A DNA stretch of 45,785 bases. Origin: Bacillota bacterium (lineage in GTDB: Bacteria > Bacillota > Sulfobacillia > RBS10-35 > JAJYVN01). Positions within the stretch are counted from its first letter, which is position 1. Every line of letters begins with the position of its first letter. The notes under the pieces are model-generated. The model was not told where the DNA came from and did not search any database. It saw nothing but the letters and a program-made list of their open reading frames with translations. A program made the translations under genes and the position numbers. Positions 7,616 through 15,570 of the stretch are shown here, one piece after another. The stretch covers positions 1 through 45,785 of the forward strand of contig JAJYVV010000008.1 in the NCBI GenBank assembly GCA_021791815.1. Direction: 5' to 3'.

Positions 7616-8731
7616 TCAGCCCAGCGGCTCCCGCGCCAGGGCCACCACCCGTTCGGCGGCCTCCCGCATCGAGGTGAAGGCCGCGATGCCGGCGGCGCGC
7701 AGCATCTCCGTCCCGCGCGCCTCGTTCGTCCCGACCAAGCGGACGACCAAGGGCACGGTCAACGCCCCGCGCGCCCGGACGTCGAGGATCGCGGCGGCGA
7801 CCTCGTCGCAGCGCGTGATCCCGCCGAAGATGTTGACCAGCACCGCGCGGGGATTCGTGGACAGCAGCGCCTCGAGCGCCGCGGCGGTCGGGCCGGCGGC
7901 GGCGCCCCCGCCGGCGTCGAGGAAGTTCATGGCCCGCCCGCCGCAGCGCTGCAGGACGTCGATGGTGGCCATCGTGATGCCGGCGCCGTTGGCCATGACG
8001 GCGATGTCGCCACCGAGTTGCACGAAGGCCAGCCCCAGCGCCCGGACGCGCCGCTCCAGGACCGTGGCTTCGTCGGTGCGCGGCAGGTCCTCCTGGCGGT
8101 ACAGGGCGTCGTCGTCCACGTTGCACCGGGCGTCGGCGGCCACGAGGCGGCCGGCCGCCACGGCGAGGGGGTTGCACTCGACCAGCTCGGCGTCGCGGCC
8201 GCGGAAGACCCGATAGAGGCGGCAGGCGATATCCGCGAAGGAGGTCGCGAGGTCGCCCGGCAGCCCGAGGCGGCCGGCCACCTGCCTGGCCTGGTACGGG
8301 AGCAGGCCCCAGGGCAGGTCGATGGCCCTCCGCACGATGGCCTTCTCCGCGACCTCCTCGATGGCGATGCCGCCCTCGGCGGAGGCGATGAGCAACGGGC
8401 GGCGCGACGACGGGTCGATCGTGATCGCCAGGTACAGTTCGCGCTCGATGTCCAGGCGCTGCTCGCAGTACACGTGGCGGGCACGCTCGCCGTGGATGTC
8501 CAGGGCGAGGATCGCGGCGGCGGCGGCGGCCGCCTCCTCCGGCGTGGCGGCGAGCCGGATGCCGCCGGCCTTCCCCCGGCCGCCCACCAGGACCTGGGCC
8601 TTGACGGCCACGGGACCGAGCGCCCGGCACGCCGCCGCGGCCTCCTCGGGTCCGGCGCACAGCCGCCCGTCGGGCACCGGCACACCCGCGGCCCTCAGGA
8701 TGTCCTTGGCCATGTATTCAAACAGCTTCAC
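7616..8731 (-). CDS. sucC: Succinate-CoA ligase, beta subunit
   Basis: The ATP-grasp subunit (371 residues) forms succinyl phosphate and fixes nucleotide specificity. Seen: the N-terminal MKLFEYMAKDILRAAGVPVP, the nucleotide loop VLVGGRGKAGGI, the metal/phosphate block VECNPLAV, and the C-terminal ligase region with MNFLDAGGGA and VNIFGGITRCDEVA. GTG start at 8731 with GAGGAGGG upstream. It sits between mdh and sucD in one operon. Length is slightly under the usual 385-390, with nothing essential obviously missing. Confidence 0.94.
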   Translation of the reverse strand: MKLFEYMAKDILRAAGVPVPDGRLCAGPEEAAAACRALGPVAVKAQVLVGGRGKAGGIRLAATPEEAAAAAAAILALDIHGERARHVYCEQRLDIERELYLAITIDPSSRRPLLIASAEGGIAIEEVAEKAIVRRAIDLPWGLLPYQARQVAGRLGLPGDLATSFADIACRLYRVFRGRDAELVECNPLAVAAGRLVAADARCNVDDDALYRQEDLPRTDEATVLERRVRALGLAFVQLGGDIAVMANGAGITMATIDVLQRCGGRAMNFLDAGGGAAAGPTAAALEALLSTNPRAVLVNIFGGITRCDEVAAAILDVRARGALTVPLVVRLVGTNEARGTEMLRAAGIAAFTSMREAAERVVALAREPLG

Positions 8732-8779
8732 GGGCGCGGCGTCCCTCCTCCGCGGGCCCTTCGCGGCCGCCCGCCCGCG

Positions 8780-9715
8780 CTAGCCCTGGGGAAGTTCCGC
8801 GAGTGCCGACCGGACCTCTTCCGCGGAACGCAGGAAGGCGGCCCGTTCCTCGGGCTGGAGCGGCACCTCCACGACGCGGCGGACGCCGCCGCCGTCGAGG
8901 ACGATCGGCACCCCCGTGTACAGGCCCGACAGTCCGTACTCCCCCTGGAGGTACGCGGGGGCGGGCAGCAGGCGGCCCTTGTCGTGCAGCACGGCCGCGA
9001 CCATCTCGCAGAGGGCGGCCCCCGGCGCGCAATAGGCGCTGGCGTTCTTGAGAAGACCCACGATCTCCGCGCCAGCCCCGCGCGTCCGCTCCACCGCCCG
9101 CGCGATGGCCTCGGGGGGCAGCAGGGCGGAGAGCGGCACGCCGCCGACCGCGGCCAGGCGCACCAGGGGCACCATCGTGTCCCCGTGGCCGCCCAGGACC
9201 AGCGCGTGGACGTCCTCGACGGAGACGTCGAGCTCGGATGCCACGAACGCCCGGAAACGCGTCGTGTCGAGGACGCCCGCCTGGCCGAAGACGCGCGCCG
9301 GCGGCAGGCCGGTGGCGCGCAGCGCGACCGAGCACATGACGTCGACCGGGTTGGTCAGGATGATGAACACCGCGTCCGGCGAGGCCGCGGCCGCGGCCTT
9401 CGTCACGTCGGCCACGATGCGGTGGTTGGTCCCGAGCAGTTCCCGGCGGCTCATCCCGGGCTTGCGGGGCACGCCGGCCGTGACGACCACCACGTCCGAG
9501 CCGGCCGTGTCGGCCCAGGACCCGGTGCCGGTCACGCGGGCGTCCGCGGCGAGAAGCGGGGCGGCCTCGGCGAGGTCCAGCGCCTTGCCCTGGGGAAGTC
9601 CCTCGACGACGTCGAAGAGGACGACGTCGCCCAGCTCCCGCGCCGCGCACCACTGGGCGGCGCTCGCACCCGTCATGCCCGCCCCGACGATCGTGATCCG
9701 GTGCCGCCGCGACAT
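8780..9715 (-). CDS. mdh: Malate dehydrogenase (LDH-like type)
   Basis: NAD-dependent oxidation of malate to oxaloacetate; 311 residues. Rossmann start ITIVGAGMTGASAAQW, then VVVTAGVPRKPGMSR with the arginines typical of malate rather than lactate specificity, the NPVDVM segment, and the catalytic histidine in LGGHGDTMVP. The ATG at 9715 has a GGGAGGGGG ribosome binding site and starts exactly at the Rossmann strand; a longer reading frame upstream is low-complexity and unlikely to be translated. First gene of the mdh-sucC-sucD unit. Confidence 0.94.
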   Translation of the reverse strand: MSRRHRITIVGAGMTGASAAQWCAARELGDVVLFDVVEGLPQGKALDLAEAAPLLAADARVTGTGSWADTAGSDVVVVTAGVPRKPGMSRRELLGTNHRIVADVTKAAAAASPDAVFIILTNPVDVMCSVALRATGLPPARVFGQAGVLDTTRFRAFVASELDVSVEDVHALVLGGHGDTMVPLVRLAAVGGVPLSALLPPEAIARAVERTRGAGAEIVGLLKNASAYCAPGAALCEMVAAVLHDKGRLLPAPAYLQGEYGLSGLYTGVPIVLDGGGVRRVVEVPLQPEERAAFLRSAEEVRSALAELPQG

Positions 9716-9845
9716 CCGCCGGCCCCCTCCCGACGTGCGCCGGACGGCCCCGGCGCCCGCCACCGCCCGCGCGGGGAGCCGGGCCGCACGGGCGCGCCGC
9801 CCCTCCGGCCGTACCCATCCCGTCTCCGTGCAGACCGCTGGCATT

Positions 9846-10799
9846 CTACGCCGCTGCCGACGGGGCCGTCAAAAGCGGGGCGGGGCCGGGCGCCGGCTCC
9901 GGCGCGGGAAGCGGCGGCGGCGCGGCGGCCGCCGCCCAGAGGCGGAGGGCGCCGCGGAGGGCGGGCCCGCGCGGGAGCCCGTCGATGGCGCGGCGGACCG
10001 CGGCCCGCATCCCGGAGTCGCCCGCGGGCACCAGCACCCAGTACGACTGCTCGCCGAGTCCCGCCGCCGCCTGGACGCGGAGCTCCGGGTCATGGACCGC
10101 CAGGGCGCCGCACTCGCTCAGGCCTCCGAGCACCGCGCGCAACCGGCCGGTGGCGAGGTCCGCCGCCGCCTGTCCCGCGTTCAGCGACTCCTCCACGACG
10201 GGGCGGGCGGCCGCGCCCGGCCCCGCGGCCGCCAGGGCGCGGAGGCGCTCCCCGCCCGCCGCCCCGGGGAGCAGGCCAACCACGGTCCCGTCCAACTGCC
10301 GCCAGGAGGCGACCGGCCGGCCGCGGCGGACGAGCAGGGCGACCGGCTCCGTGTGGTACGGGCCGACCGCGTCGATCCCGGGCGGGAGGGGCGGCGGCGT
10401 GCGGCCGGGCGCGGCGTACGCCGCCGCGACGGCGTCCGCGGCGCCCGAGCGCGCCGCCCAGATCCGCTGGCCGGGCGTGACCGGCAGGAGGTGCACCCGC
10501 TCGGGGTTGCCGAGGGCGCCGCCGGCGATCCCGCGGGCGAGGGCGACGTCGAGCCCCGCCCAGCCCCCGTCGCGGGACGGCGCGCCGAAGGGGGGCGCCC
10601 ACAGCGGGACGGCCACCACCACATACCCGCGAGCGCGCGCCCGTTGGAGCTCCGCGCCGGCGGCCGCCCGCCCCTGCCGCGCGCCGAACGCCCCGACGGC
10701 GGCCCAGGTCGCGAGGGCCAACGCCAGGATGGCCGCCCCCGCGAACGCCGCGCCGCCCGCCTCCCACTCCCCCGGCCTCCGGCCGCGCCCGACCGCCAC
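9846..10799 (-). CDS. Membrane-anchored family 3 solute-binding-like protein
   Basis: 317 residues. An N-terminal transmembrane helix (about 16-36, FAGAAILALALATWAAVGAFG) without a lipobox precedes a periplasmic-binding-protein-like fold: a first lobe with GLDVALARGIAG and SGAADAVAAAY, a hinge region near PYHTEPVALLVRRG, a second lobe with GTVVGLLPGAAGG and LATGRLRAVLGG, and a final AAVRRAIDGL helix. Such proteins capture amino acids or related polar solutes for ABC importers, but no permease or ATPase gene is adjacent. GTG start at 10799 with GGGAGGAGG. It may be a sensor or orphan receptor. The ligand is unknown. Confidence 0.7.
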   Translation of the reverse strand: MAVGRGRRPGEWEAGGAAFAGAAILALALATWAAVGAFGARQGRAAAGAELQRARARGYVVVAVPLWAPPFGAPSRDGGWAGLDVALARGIAGGALGNPERVHLLPVTPGQRIWAARSGAADAVAAAYAAPGRTPPPLPPGIDAVGPYHTEPVALLVRRGRPVASWRQLDGTVVGLLPGAAGGERLRALAAAGPGAAARPVVEESLNAGQAAADLATGRLRAVLGGLSECGALAVHDPELRVQAAAGLGEQSYWVLVPAGDSGMRAAVRRAIDGLPRGPALRGALRLWAAAAAPPPLPAPEPAPGPAPLLTAPSAAA

Positions 10800-11016
10800 G
10801 CCGGACCGCCCCCTCCTCCCGCCCCCGCAACGCAGCCGCCGGGGCCGCGCGAAGTCGGGGACACGATGCCGCGGCGCTTCACGCCTATGCCCGCGGTGCG
10901 GACGACTTGCCGCCCGCCGGCCGCGCGTACCTCTCAAGAGCGGGGACCCGTTCGCCGATGCAATCCCCAGGTGGAAGGTCCCCCAAGACGCGCGGGCGGG
11001 CGTGGGGGTGCGGGAC
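10800..11016. other. Divergent intergenic region
   Basis: 217 bases between two genes pointing away from each other. It must hold both promoters, but I see no convincing -35/-10 pair on either strand and no clear operator. Confidence 0.4.
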
Positions 11017-12324
11017 ATGGTCGGTACCGAAGGGCTCATGCTGCGCGGCGGCGGGCGACCCCTGGCCGCGAGGCCCGGACCGGGCACGGCCGCCCGCCGG
11101 GACTCAGGCCGGCGGCCGGGGCACGAGGCCGTGGCCGGGCCGGCCGCGGCGGAGGCCCCCGCCCGCCGCCTCCGGGCGGCGATCCTCGGCTGGCAGCGGT
11201 CGTTCCCCGGACTCCCCTACCGGCTGCCGCGGCGCGACCGCCTGCAGGGCGTGCGCTGCGTGGGGCAGGGTGCGGGGGCGCGCGTCTCCGGGGTCCTCGC
11301 GCCGCTGCTGCGCCACGACGTTTCCACGGGAGCCGGCGCCACCGTGATCGAGCTGCGGGGCGGGGGACTGGCGGGTCCGGCCCGGGGGGCCGCCGACCGT
11401 GCCGGCCGCGCCGTGTTGGAGTGGGAGCCGGGCAACCCCGACAGCGCGTGCTGGAATCCCCTGGCCAGGCCGACCCCGGCGGCCGCCGAACGGCTGGAAC
11501 AGGCGCTCCGGCGCCTGGGCGGGCACGCCGCACCCGGCCAGGCCGCCGCCCCACGCGGTCCGGACCCGTTGCTGCGGCATGCCGTGGCGGCGGTCGCGTC
11601 CTGCGGTCGCGTTCCGGACCTCCTCGCCCTCCAACGCTTCCTCGAGGCATCCCCGTCGCGGCAGGCCGAGCTGGCCATGGGCGATGCGGCGGCCGCGCGT
11701 TACTTTCGCGACGTCTGCCGCCGCTGGAGCGCGGACCGCCGGGAGGGGCGCCTGGGCGCGTTCCTCGGGCCGCTGGCGGTCCTCCTCGGCCAGCCGCTGT
11801 TGCGGCGCGCGCTGTGCCCCGGGGACGGCGCGCCGGTCATCGACCTGCCGGCCTGCCTGCGCGAGGGCCGGGTCCTGCTCGCCACGCTGCCTCCGGGTGG
11901 GCCGTCCGGCGTGGGCGAGGCGCTGGGAGGCCTGCTGCTCGCGGCGTTCCAGGCGGCGGCCTACGGCCGGGCGCCAGGAGCGCCGTTTCACGCCCTTTAC
12001 GTGGACGACCCCGAGCGGCTCGCGGGCGGGCGTCTGGACGGCTTCGTGCGCGCGGCCGGTTCGGTGGGCATCGGGGCCGTGTGCGGCGCGGAGGGACTCG
12101 ACCGGCACGGGGGCGCCGGGGACGTCCTGGGCGCGTGGGGCACCGCCGTCGTGGTGCGCTGCGGGCCGGCGGACGCCAGGGCGCTCGCCCCCGCGCTGCC
12201 GGCCCGCAGACGGCGGACGTGGGTCCCCGCCGATCTCAGCGGGCTTCCCTATGGCTGCGGCCTGGCGTATCGCTCGGGCAGGCGGCCGTGGATCCGGGTG
12301 TTGCGCCTCCCGGCCGCGGGATGA
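11017..12324 (+). CDS. VirD4/HerA-like conjugation ATPase relative with degenerate Walker A
   Basis: 435 residues. The layout follows the TraG/VirD4 and DUF87-type coupling ATPases: a nucleotide-loop position, then a strand like ATVIELRGGG (usually VIDPKGD), then the block VLEWEPGNPDSACWNPLARP (usually FDP...NPL), then a C-terminal half with VLLATLPPGG, LYVDDPERLAGG (Walker B-like) and AWGTAVVVRCGPADARALAPAL. The Walker A position reads VGQGAGARVSG and lacks the Lys-Ser/Thr needed to bind phosphate. It is therefore probably not an active ATPase. The ATG at 11017 is preferred; another lies at 11038. No relaxase or mating-pair genes are near. Confidence 0.65.
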   Translation: MVGTEGLMLRGGGRPLAARPGPGTAARRDSGRRPGHEAVAGPAAAEAPARRLRAAILGWQRSFPGLPYRLPRRDRLQGVRCVGQGAGARVSGVLAPLLRHDVSTGAGATVIELRGGGLAGPARGAADRAGRAVLEWEPGNPDSACWNPLARPTPAAAERLEQALRRLGGHAAPGQAAAPRGPDPLLRHAVAAVASCGRVPDLLALQRFLEASPSRQAELAMGDAAAARYFRDVCRRWSADRREGRLGAFLGPLAVLLGQPLLRRALCPGDGAPVIDLPACLREGRVLLATLPPGGPSGVGEALGGLLLAAFQAAAYGRAPGAPFHALYVDDPERLAGGRLDGFVRAAGSVGIGAVCGAEGLDRHGGAGDVLGAWGTAVVVRCGPADARALAPALPARRRRTWVPADLSGLPYGCGLAYRSGRRPWIRVLRLPAAG

Positions 12325-12376
12325 CCCGGGGCTCCGCGCCCACCCCGGCCGCCGGGTCCCCCGGCCCCGACGCGGG

Positions 12377-14080
12377 TCAGCGGGCGGCGCCGGCCCCACC
12401 GATGACCCCCAGGGCGCGCTGGAAATGATCGGGCGAGACCAGCAGCCGCTCGACCACGCCCTGGTCGAGGGTGAACGCGCCCGCGGCGTCGATACTCACG
12501 ACCTCGCGCATGCATTCCAGCCCCGCCTCCCGGCATAGGGCCCCGAGCTGCGCGCCGGTGAAGCCGGCGGTGCGCGCCGCCAGGAAGCCGATGTCGACAC
12601 CGGCCTCCAGCGGCATCCGCCGGGTGTGGATGCGCAGGATCTCGCCACGCGCGCCCTCATCGGGAAGCCCGATCTCCAGGAGGAGGTCCAGCCGTCCCGG
12701 CCGCCGGACGGCCGGGTCCACCAGCTCCGGGCGATTGGTCGTGGCCACGACGACCACCTGGCCGCGATCCGCCAGCCCATCGAGCAGCGTCAGCAATTGG
12801 CTGACCAGGACCGCCTCGTGGTTGTGCTGCACGCGGGCGCGGTCGGGCGCGATCGAATCCAGTTCGTCGATCAGGACGACGGACGGGGCGGAGGCCCGCG
12901 CCTCCTCGAAGATGCGCCGCAGGTTCGCCTCCGAGTCGCCCCGCCACTTGGAGAGGATCTCCGGCCCGTTGATCGCGAGGAGCGACGCGGCGCACTCCGT
13001 GGCCAGGGCCTTGGCCAGCATGGTCTTCCCCGTGCCCGGGGGGCCGCAGAGCAGGATCCCGCGGTGCGGATCCACCCCCAGGCGCGCGAAGAGCGCCGGG
13101 AAGCGCATCGGCAGCTCGAGGTTCTCCCGCACGACCCGGATCTGGGGTCCGAGCCCGCCGATATCCGCGTAGCGCACCTCGGGGATGTCCGCCGCGGTGG
13201 TCGCCTCCATCGCGCGCCCGTCGCCACCCCGAGCGCCGCCGGGGGCCGGGACGGGCGGGCGGGAGAAGGGGCGGGATAGGCCCGGCACGGTGCGCCCGCC
13301 GGCCGTTGCGCCGTCCTCGGGGCCGAAGGCCGCCGAGGAGCCCGGCCCCGCGGCCGGTTCGGCCTGGGACTCCTCCGGCCGGGCCGCCGGACGGAAGGGC
13401 GGGGCCGCCGCGCCCGGTCCCGCGGCGGGCTGCGGGGCCGAGGCATCCACCACGCGCTTCTCGACCCCGACGGGCACGAAGCGGCCGTTCTGCCAACCCT
13501 CGCGGTGGACCCAGCGGGCGTCGCGCGCGGGATCGATCCGATCCGGCAGGCGGTCGACGACGCCGTCGATCTCGGCCGGGAACAGGGCAGGACAGTACGC
13601 GGCGAGCGTCTCCTCCAGTCCCTCCGCCACGGCCCGCCGGAGCTGGCCCTTGTCCACGACGAAGACCCCGTCGCGGGTCAGGTGGCCGTGATGAAACCAC
13701 CCGTTCTCATTGGATTCGCTGATCGGGATGAGCCGGCAGGGGAAGAGCTGCCGGGCCGGGCCCACGCGGGTCTGGTGCACCTGGGCGCCGGCGCAGTGGG
13801 CCCTCCGGTCCGGAGCCTGCAGCCGCGCCCGGTAGCAGGCGAGCAGATGATCGAGGTTCCCCCGCTGGACCTCCCGCCCGTTCAGGTAGAAGCGCGTGTG
13901 CTGCCAGCGGCCGACCAGTGCGACCAGGGAGCCATAGGCCTCCAACTGGTCTTGATTGAACGCCACCCCGAACTCGCCGGCGGCGGCCTCCTCGCGAAAG
14001 CCCGGCTGGCGCTCCGCGAATTCGAGGGCGCGCGCGAACTCCCGGCTTCCGGACCGCCGGAACACGACCCGCAGTTCCAC
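12377..14080 (-). CDS. Cdc48-D1-like AAA ATPase with unidentified N-terminal domain
   Basis: 567 residues. Residues 1-210 form a domain I do not recognise (FYLNGREVQRGNLDHLLACYR, then PISESNENGWFHHGHL and a region ending near GRFVPVGVEKRV). Residues 211-295 are a Pro/Ala/Gly-rich linker. From 304 follows one AAA module: YADIGGLG, Walker A GPPGTGKT (346-353), Walker B VVLIDELD (401-408), sensor 1 VVATTNRPE, arginine-finger region RRPGRLD. The block SQLLTLLDGL is typical of the D1 ring of Cdc48/VAT; there is no D2. GTG start at 14080 with GGGGGAGG. Likely a protein-remodelling machine; the N domain would choose the client. Confidence 0.85.
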   Translation of the reverse strand: MELRVVFRRSGSREFARALEFAERQPGFREEAAAGEFGVAFNQDQLEAYGSLVALVGRWQHTRFYLNGREVQRGNLDHLLACYRARLQAPDRRAHCAGAQVHQTRVGPARQLFPCRLIPISESNENGWFHHGHLTRDGVFVVDKGQLRRAVAEGLEETLAAYCPALFPAEIDGVVDRLPDRIDPARDARWVHREGWQNGRFVPVGVEKRVVDASAPQPAAGPGAAAPPFRPAARPEESQAEPAAGPGSSAAFGPEDGATAGGRTVPGLSRPFSRPPVPAPGGARGGDGRAMEATTAADIPEVRYADIGGLGPQIRVVRENLELPMRFPALFARLGVDPHRGILLCGPPGTGKTMLAKALATECAASLLAINGPEILSKWRGDSEANLRRIFEEARASAPSVVLIDELDSIAPDRARVQHNHEAVLVSQLLTLLDGLADRGQVVVVATTNRPELVDPAVRRPGRLDLLLEIGLPDEGARGEILRIHTRRMPLEAGVDIGFLAARTAGFTGAQLGALCREAGLECMREVVSIDAAGAFTLDQGVVERLLVSPDHFQRALGVIGGAGAAR

Positions 14081-14277
14081 GTCCGCGCACCTCCCCCGCT
14101 GCGCGCTGCCGCCCGGACGCCCACGACACCCAGCGCTGGCGGCAACACCCCAGGCCGCGCCGCCGGACCCCGGCCATACTACCGTGCGCAGGCGGGCGCC
14201 GCCAATCGCGCGCCGAACGACCACCTCCGCGCCGCGGGGGACCCGGGAATCCATGGACGTAAGGGAGGGGAGGCTGC

Positions 14278-15039
14278 TTGTCCCTTTGGCACGAGTTGGC
14301 GGACGTCGCGTGGAAGACGCCCATTCTCTACGCCATGCTGCTGACCCTGATGCGCATCGGCGGCAAGCGCCAGATCGGGACGTTCGGTCCCATCGATCTC
14401 GCCGCCCTGATCATGATGTCCGAGGCGGCCCTCATCGCCATCGCGGACCACAAGATCCCGTTCGCCGTGGGCGTCCTGCCGCTCGTGTTGCTCGGCTTGC
14501 TGCAGTGGGTGTCGAGCTACATCAGCCTCAAGAGCCAGGGCGTGCGGAAGCTGCTGGAGGGCGCGCCCACGATCCTGGTCTCGCACGGAGAGGTCAACCA
14601 GAGCCAGATGCGCAAGATGCGATACAACCTCAGCGACCTCATGGCGGAGATGCGGAAGAAGAACGTGGAGACGCTGGCCGACGTCGAGTTCGCCGTGCTG
14701 GAGACCAGCGGACAGCTCTCGGTGTTCCCCCGGGCCGGGGTGCGGCCGCTGCGGCCCGACGACCTGCAGAGCCTCGGGGTCGCCGGAGCGAAGCCGGGTT
14801 CCGCCCTGCCCGCGCCCGACCTGCCGGCGACGGTCGTCTTCGACGGGCAGGTGGACGAAGATGCGCTCGCCCGGGCCGGGCGGGACCGCCGGTGGCTGGA
14901 CGGGGAACTGCGGCGGCAGGGCCACGGATCGGTCGCGGACGTGTTCCTCGTGACCCTGGACGGCAACGGCGACGTCACCGGTCTCCAGCCTCGGCGGGAA
15001 AGGACGGATCGCCGCGACGCGCGCCCGGGGGGGGCGTGA
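14278..15039 (+). CDS. DUF421 (YetF-type) membrane protein
   Basis: 253 residues with three N-terminal transmembrane helices and a cytoplasmic C-terminal domain. The family signature is clear: MRIGGKRQIGTFGPIDLAALIMMSE, then SLKSQGVRKLLEGAPTILV and the block MRYNLSDLMAEMRKKNVETLADVEFAVLE. Bacillus carries several such proteins, including spore-associated SpoVAE-like relatives; molecular function is not firmly known. The TTG start at 14278 is supported by a very strong GGGAGGGGAGG. An unusually polar C-terminal extension follows the conserved domain. The decayed recombinase gene follows by 36 bases. Confidence 0.88.
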   Translation: MSLWHELADVAWKTPILYAMLLTLMRIGGKRQIGTFGPIDLAALIMMSEAALIAIADHKIPFAVGVLPLVLLGLLQWVSSYISLKSQGVRKLLEGAPTILVSHGEVNQSQMRKMRYNLSDLMAEMRKKNVETLADVEFAVLETSGQLSVFPRAGVRPLRPDDLQSLGVAGAKPGSALPAPDLPATVVFDGQVDEDALARAGRDRRWLDGELRRQGHGSVADVFLVTLDGNGDVTGLQPRRERTDRRDARPGGA

Positions 15040-15075
15040 CGGGCCGGGGACATCGGGAAGGAGGGATCCCTGCGC

Positions 15076-15558
15076 ATGGAGGACAACGCACCGGCTCCGA
15101 GCGCGATGGAGCAGGGGGAGTTCGAGCGCCTGCTGCAGGCGGCCGCCCATTCGGCCCTGCCGTGCCGCGACCGCGCCATTCTGAGGCTCATCTGGGAGGC
15201 GGGGCTCCGTCCGCGCGAGGTGACGCTGTTGGAGCCCGACGACATCGATTTCCCAGCAGGGGCCGTGACCCGGGGCGACGGGCGGCGCGTGGCCGTCAGC
15301 AGGGAGACCGTGCACCTCCTCACGGCGTACGCGAGCATCGAACGCGACGGCCGCTGCCCCCGGCTCTTCTCCGGCCGGCACGGGCGGCCGCTGCGGGCCG
15401 CGGACCTCGACCGCCTCTTCCGGTGGCTCAGCCGTCAGAGCGGCGTTCCCGCCGATCCGTTGGGGGTCCGGCGGGCGGCCATGCTCCGCGCGCTGCGCGC
15501 GGAGCCGAGGGAGTTTGTCGCCCGCTGGCGCCGGGCCGGCCACGGGCCCTGCCCCTGA
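15076..15558 (+). CDS. Degenerate tyrosine recombinase catalytic domain
   Basis: 160 residues resembling the C-terminal half of phage-type integrases. The first catalytic arginine is in EAGLRPREVTLLEPDDID. The second box (normally HxLRHTFAT) is reduced to DPLGVRRAAM, so the histidine is lost, and the GHSS..TT..Y tail with the nucleophilic tyrosine is absent: the protein ends at RRAGHGPCP. A strong GGAGG upstream of the ATG at 15076 suggests it is still translated. Most likely a vestige or a DNA-binding protein without strand-transfer activity. Adjacent to the DUF421 gene in the same direction. Confidence 0.6.
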   Translation: MEDNAPAPSAMEQGEFERLLQAAAHSALPCRDRAILRLIWEAGLRPREVTLLEPDDIDFPAGAVTRGDGRRVAVSRETVHLLTAYASIERDGRCPRLFSGRHGRPLRAADLDRLFRWLSRQSGVPADPLGVRRAAMLRALRAEPREFVARWRRAGHGPCP

Positions 15559-15570
15559 CCGGGCCGCGCC

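Noticed and set aside
7271-10480. A 1,069-codon plus-strand open frame opposite mdh, sucC and the solute-binding gene
   Set aside because: No recognisable domain, low-complexity Arg/Gly/Ala composition, and fully explained as the antisense of well-identified genes.
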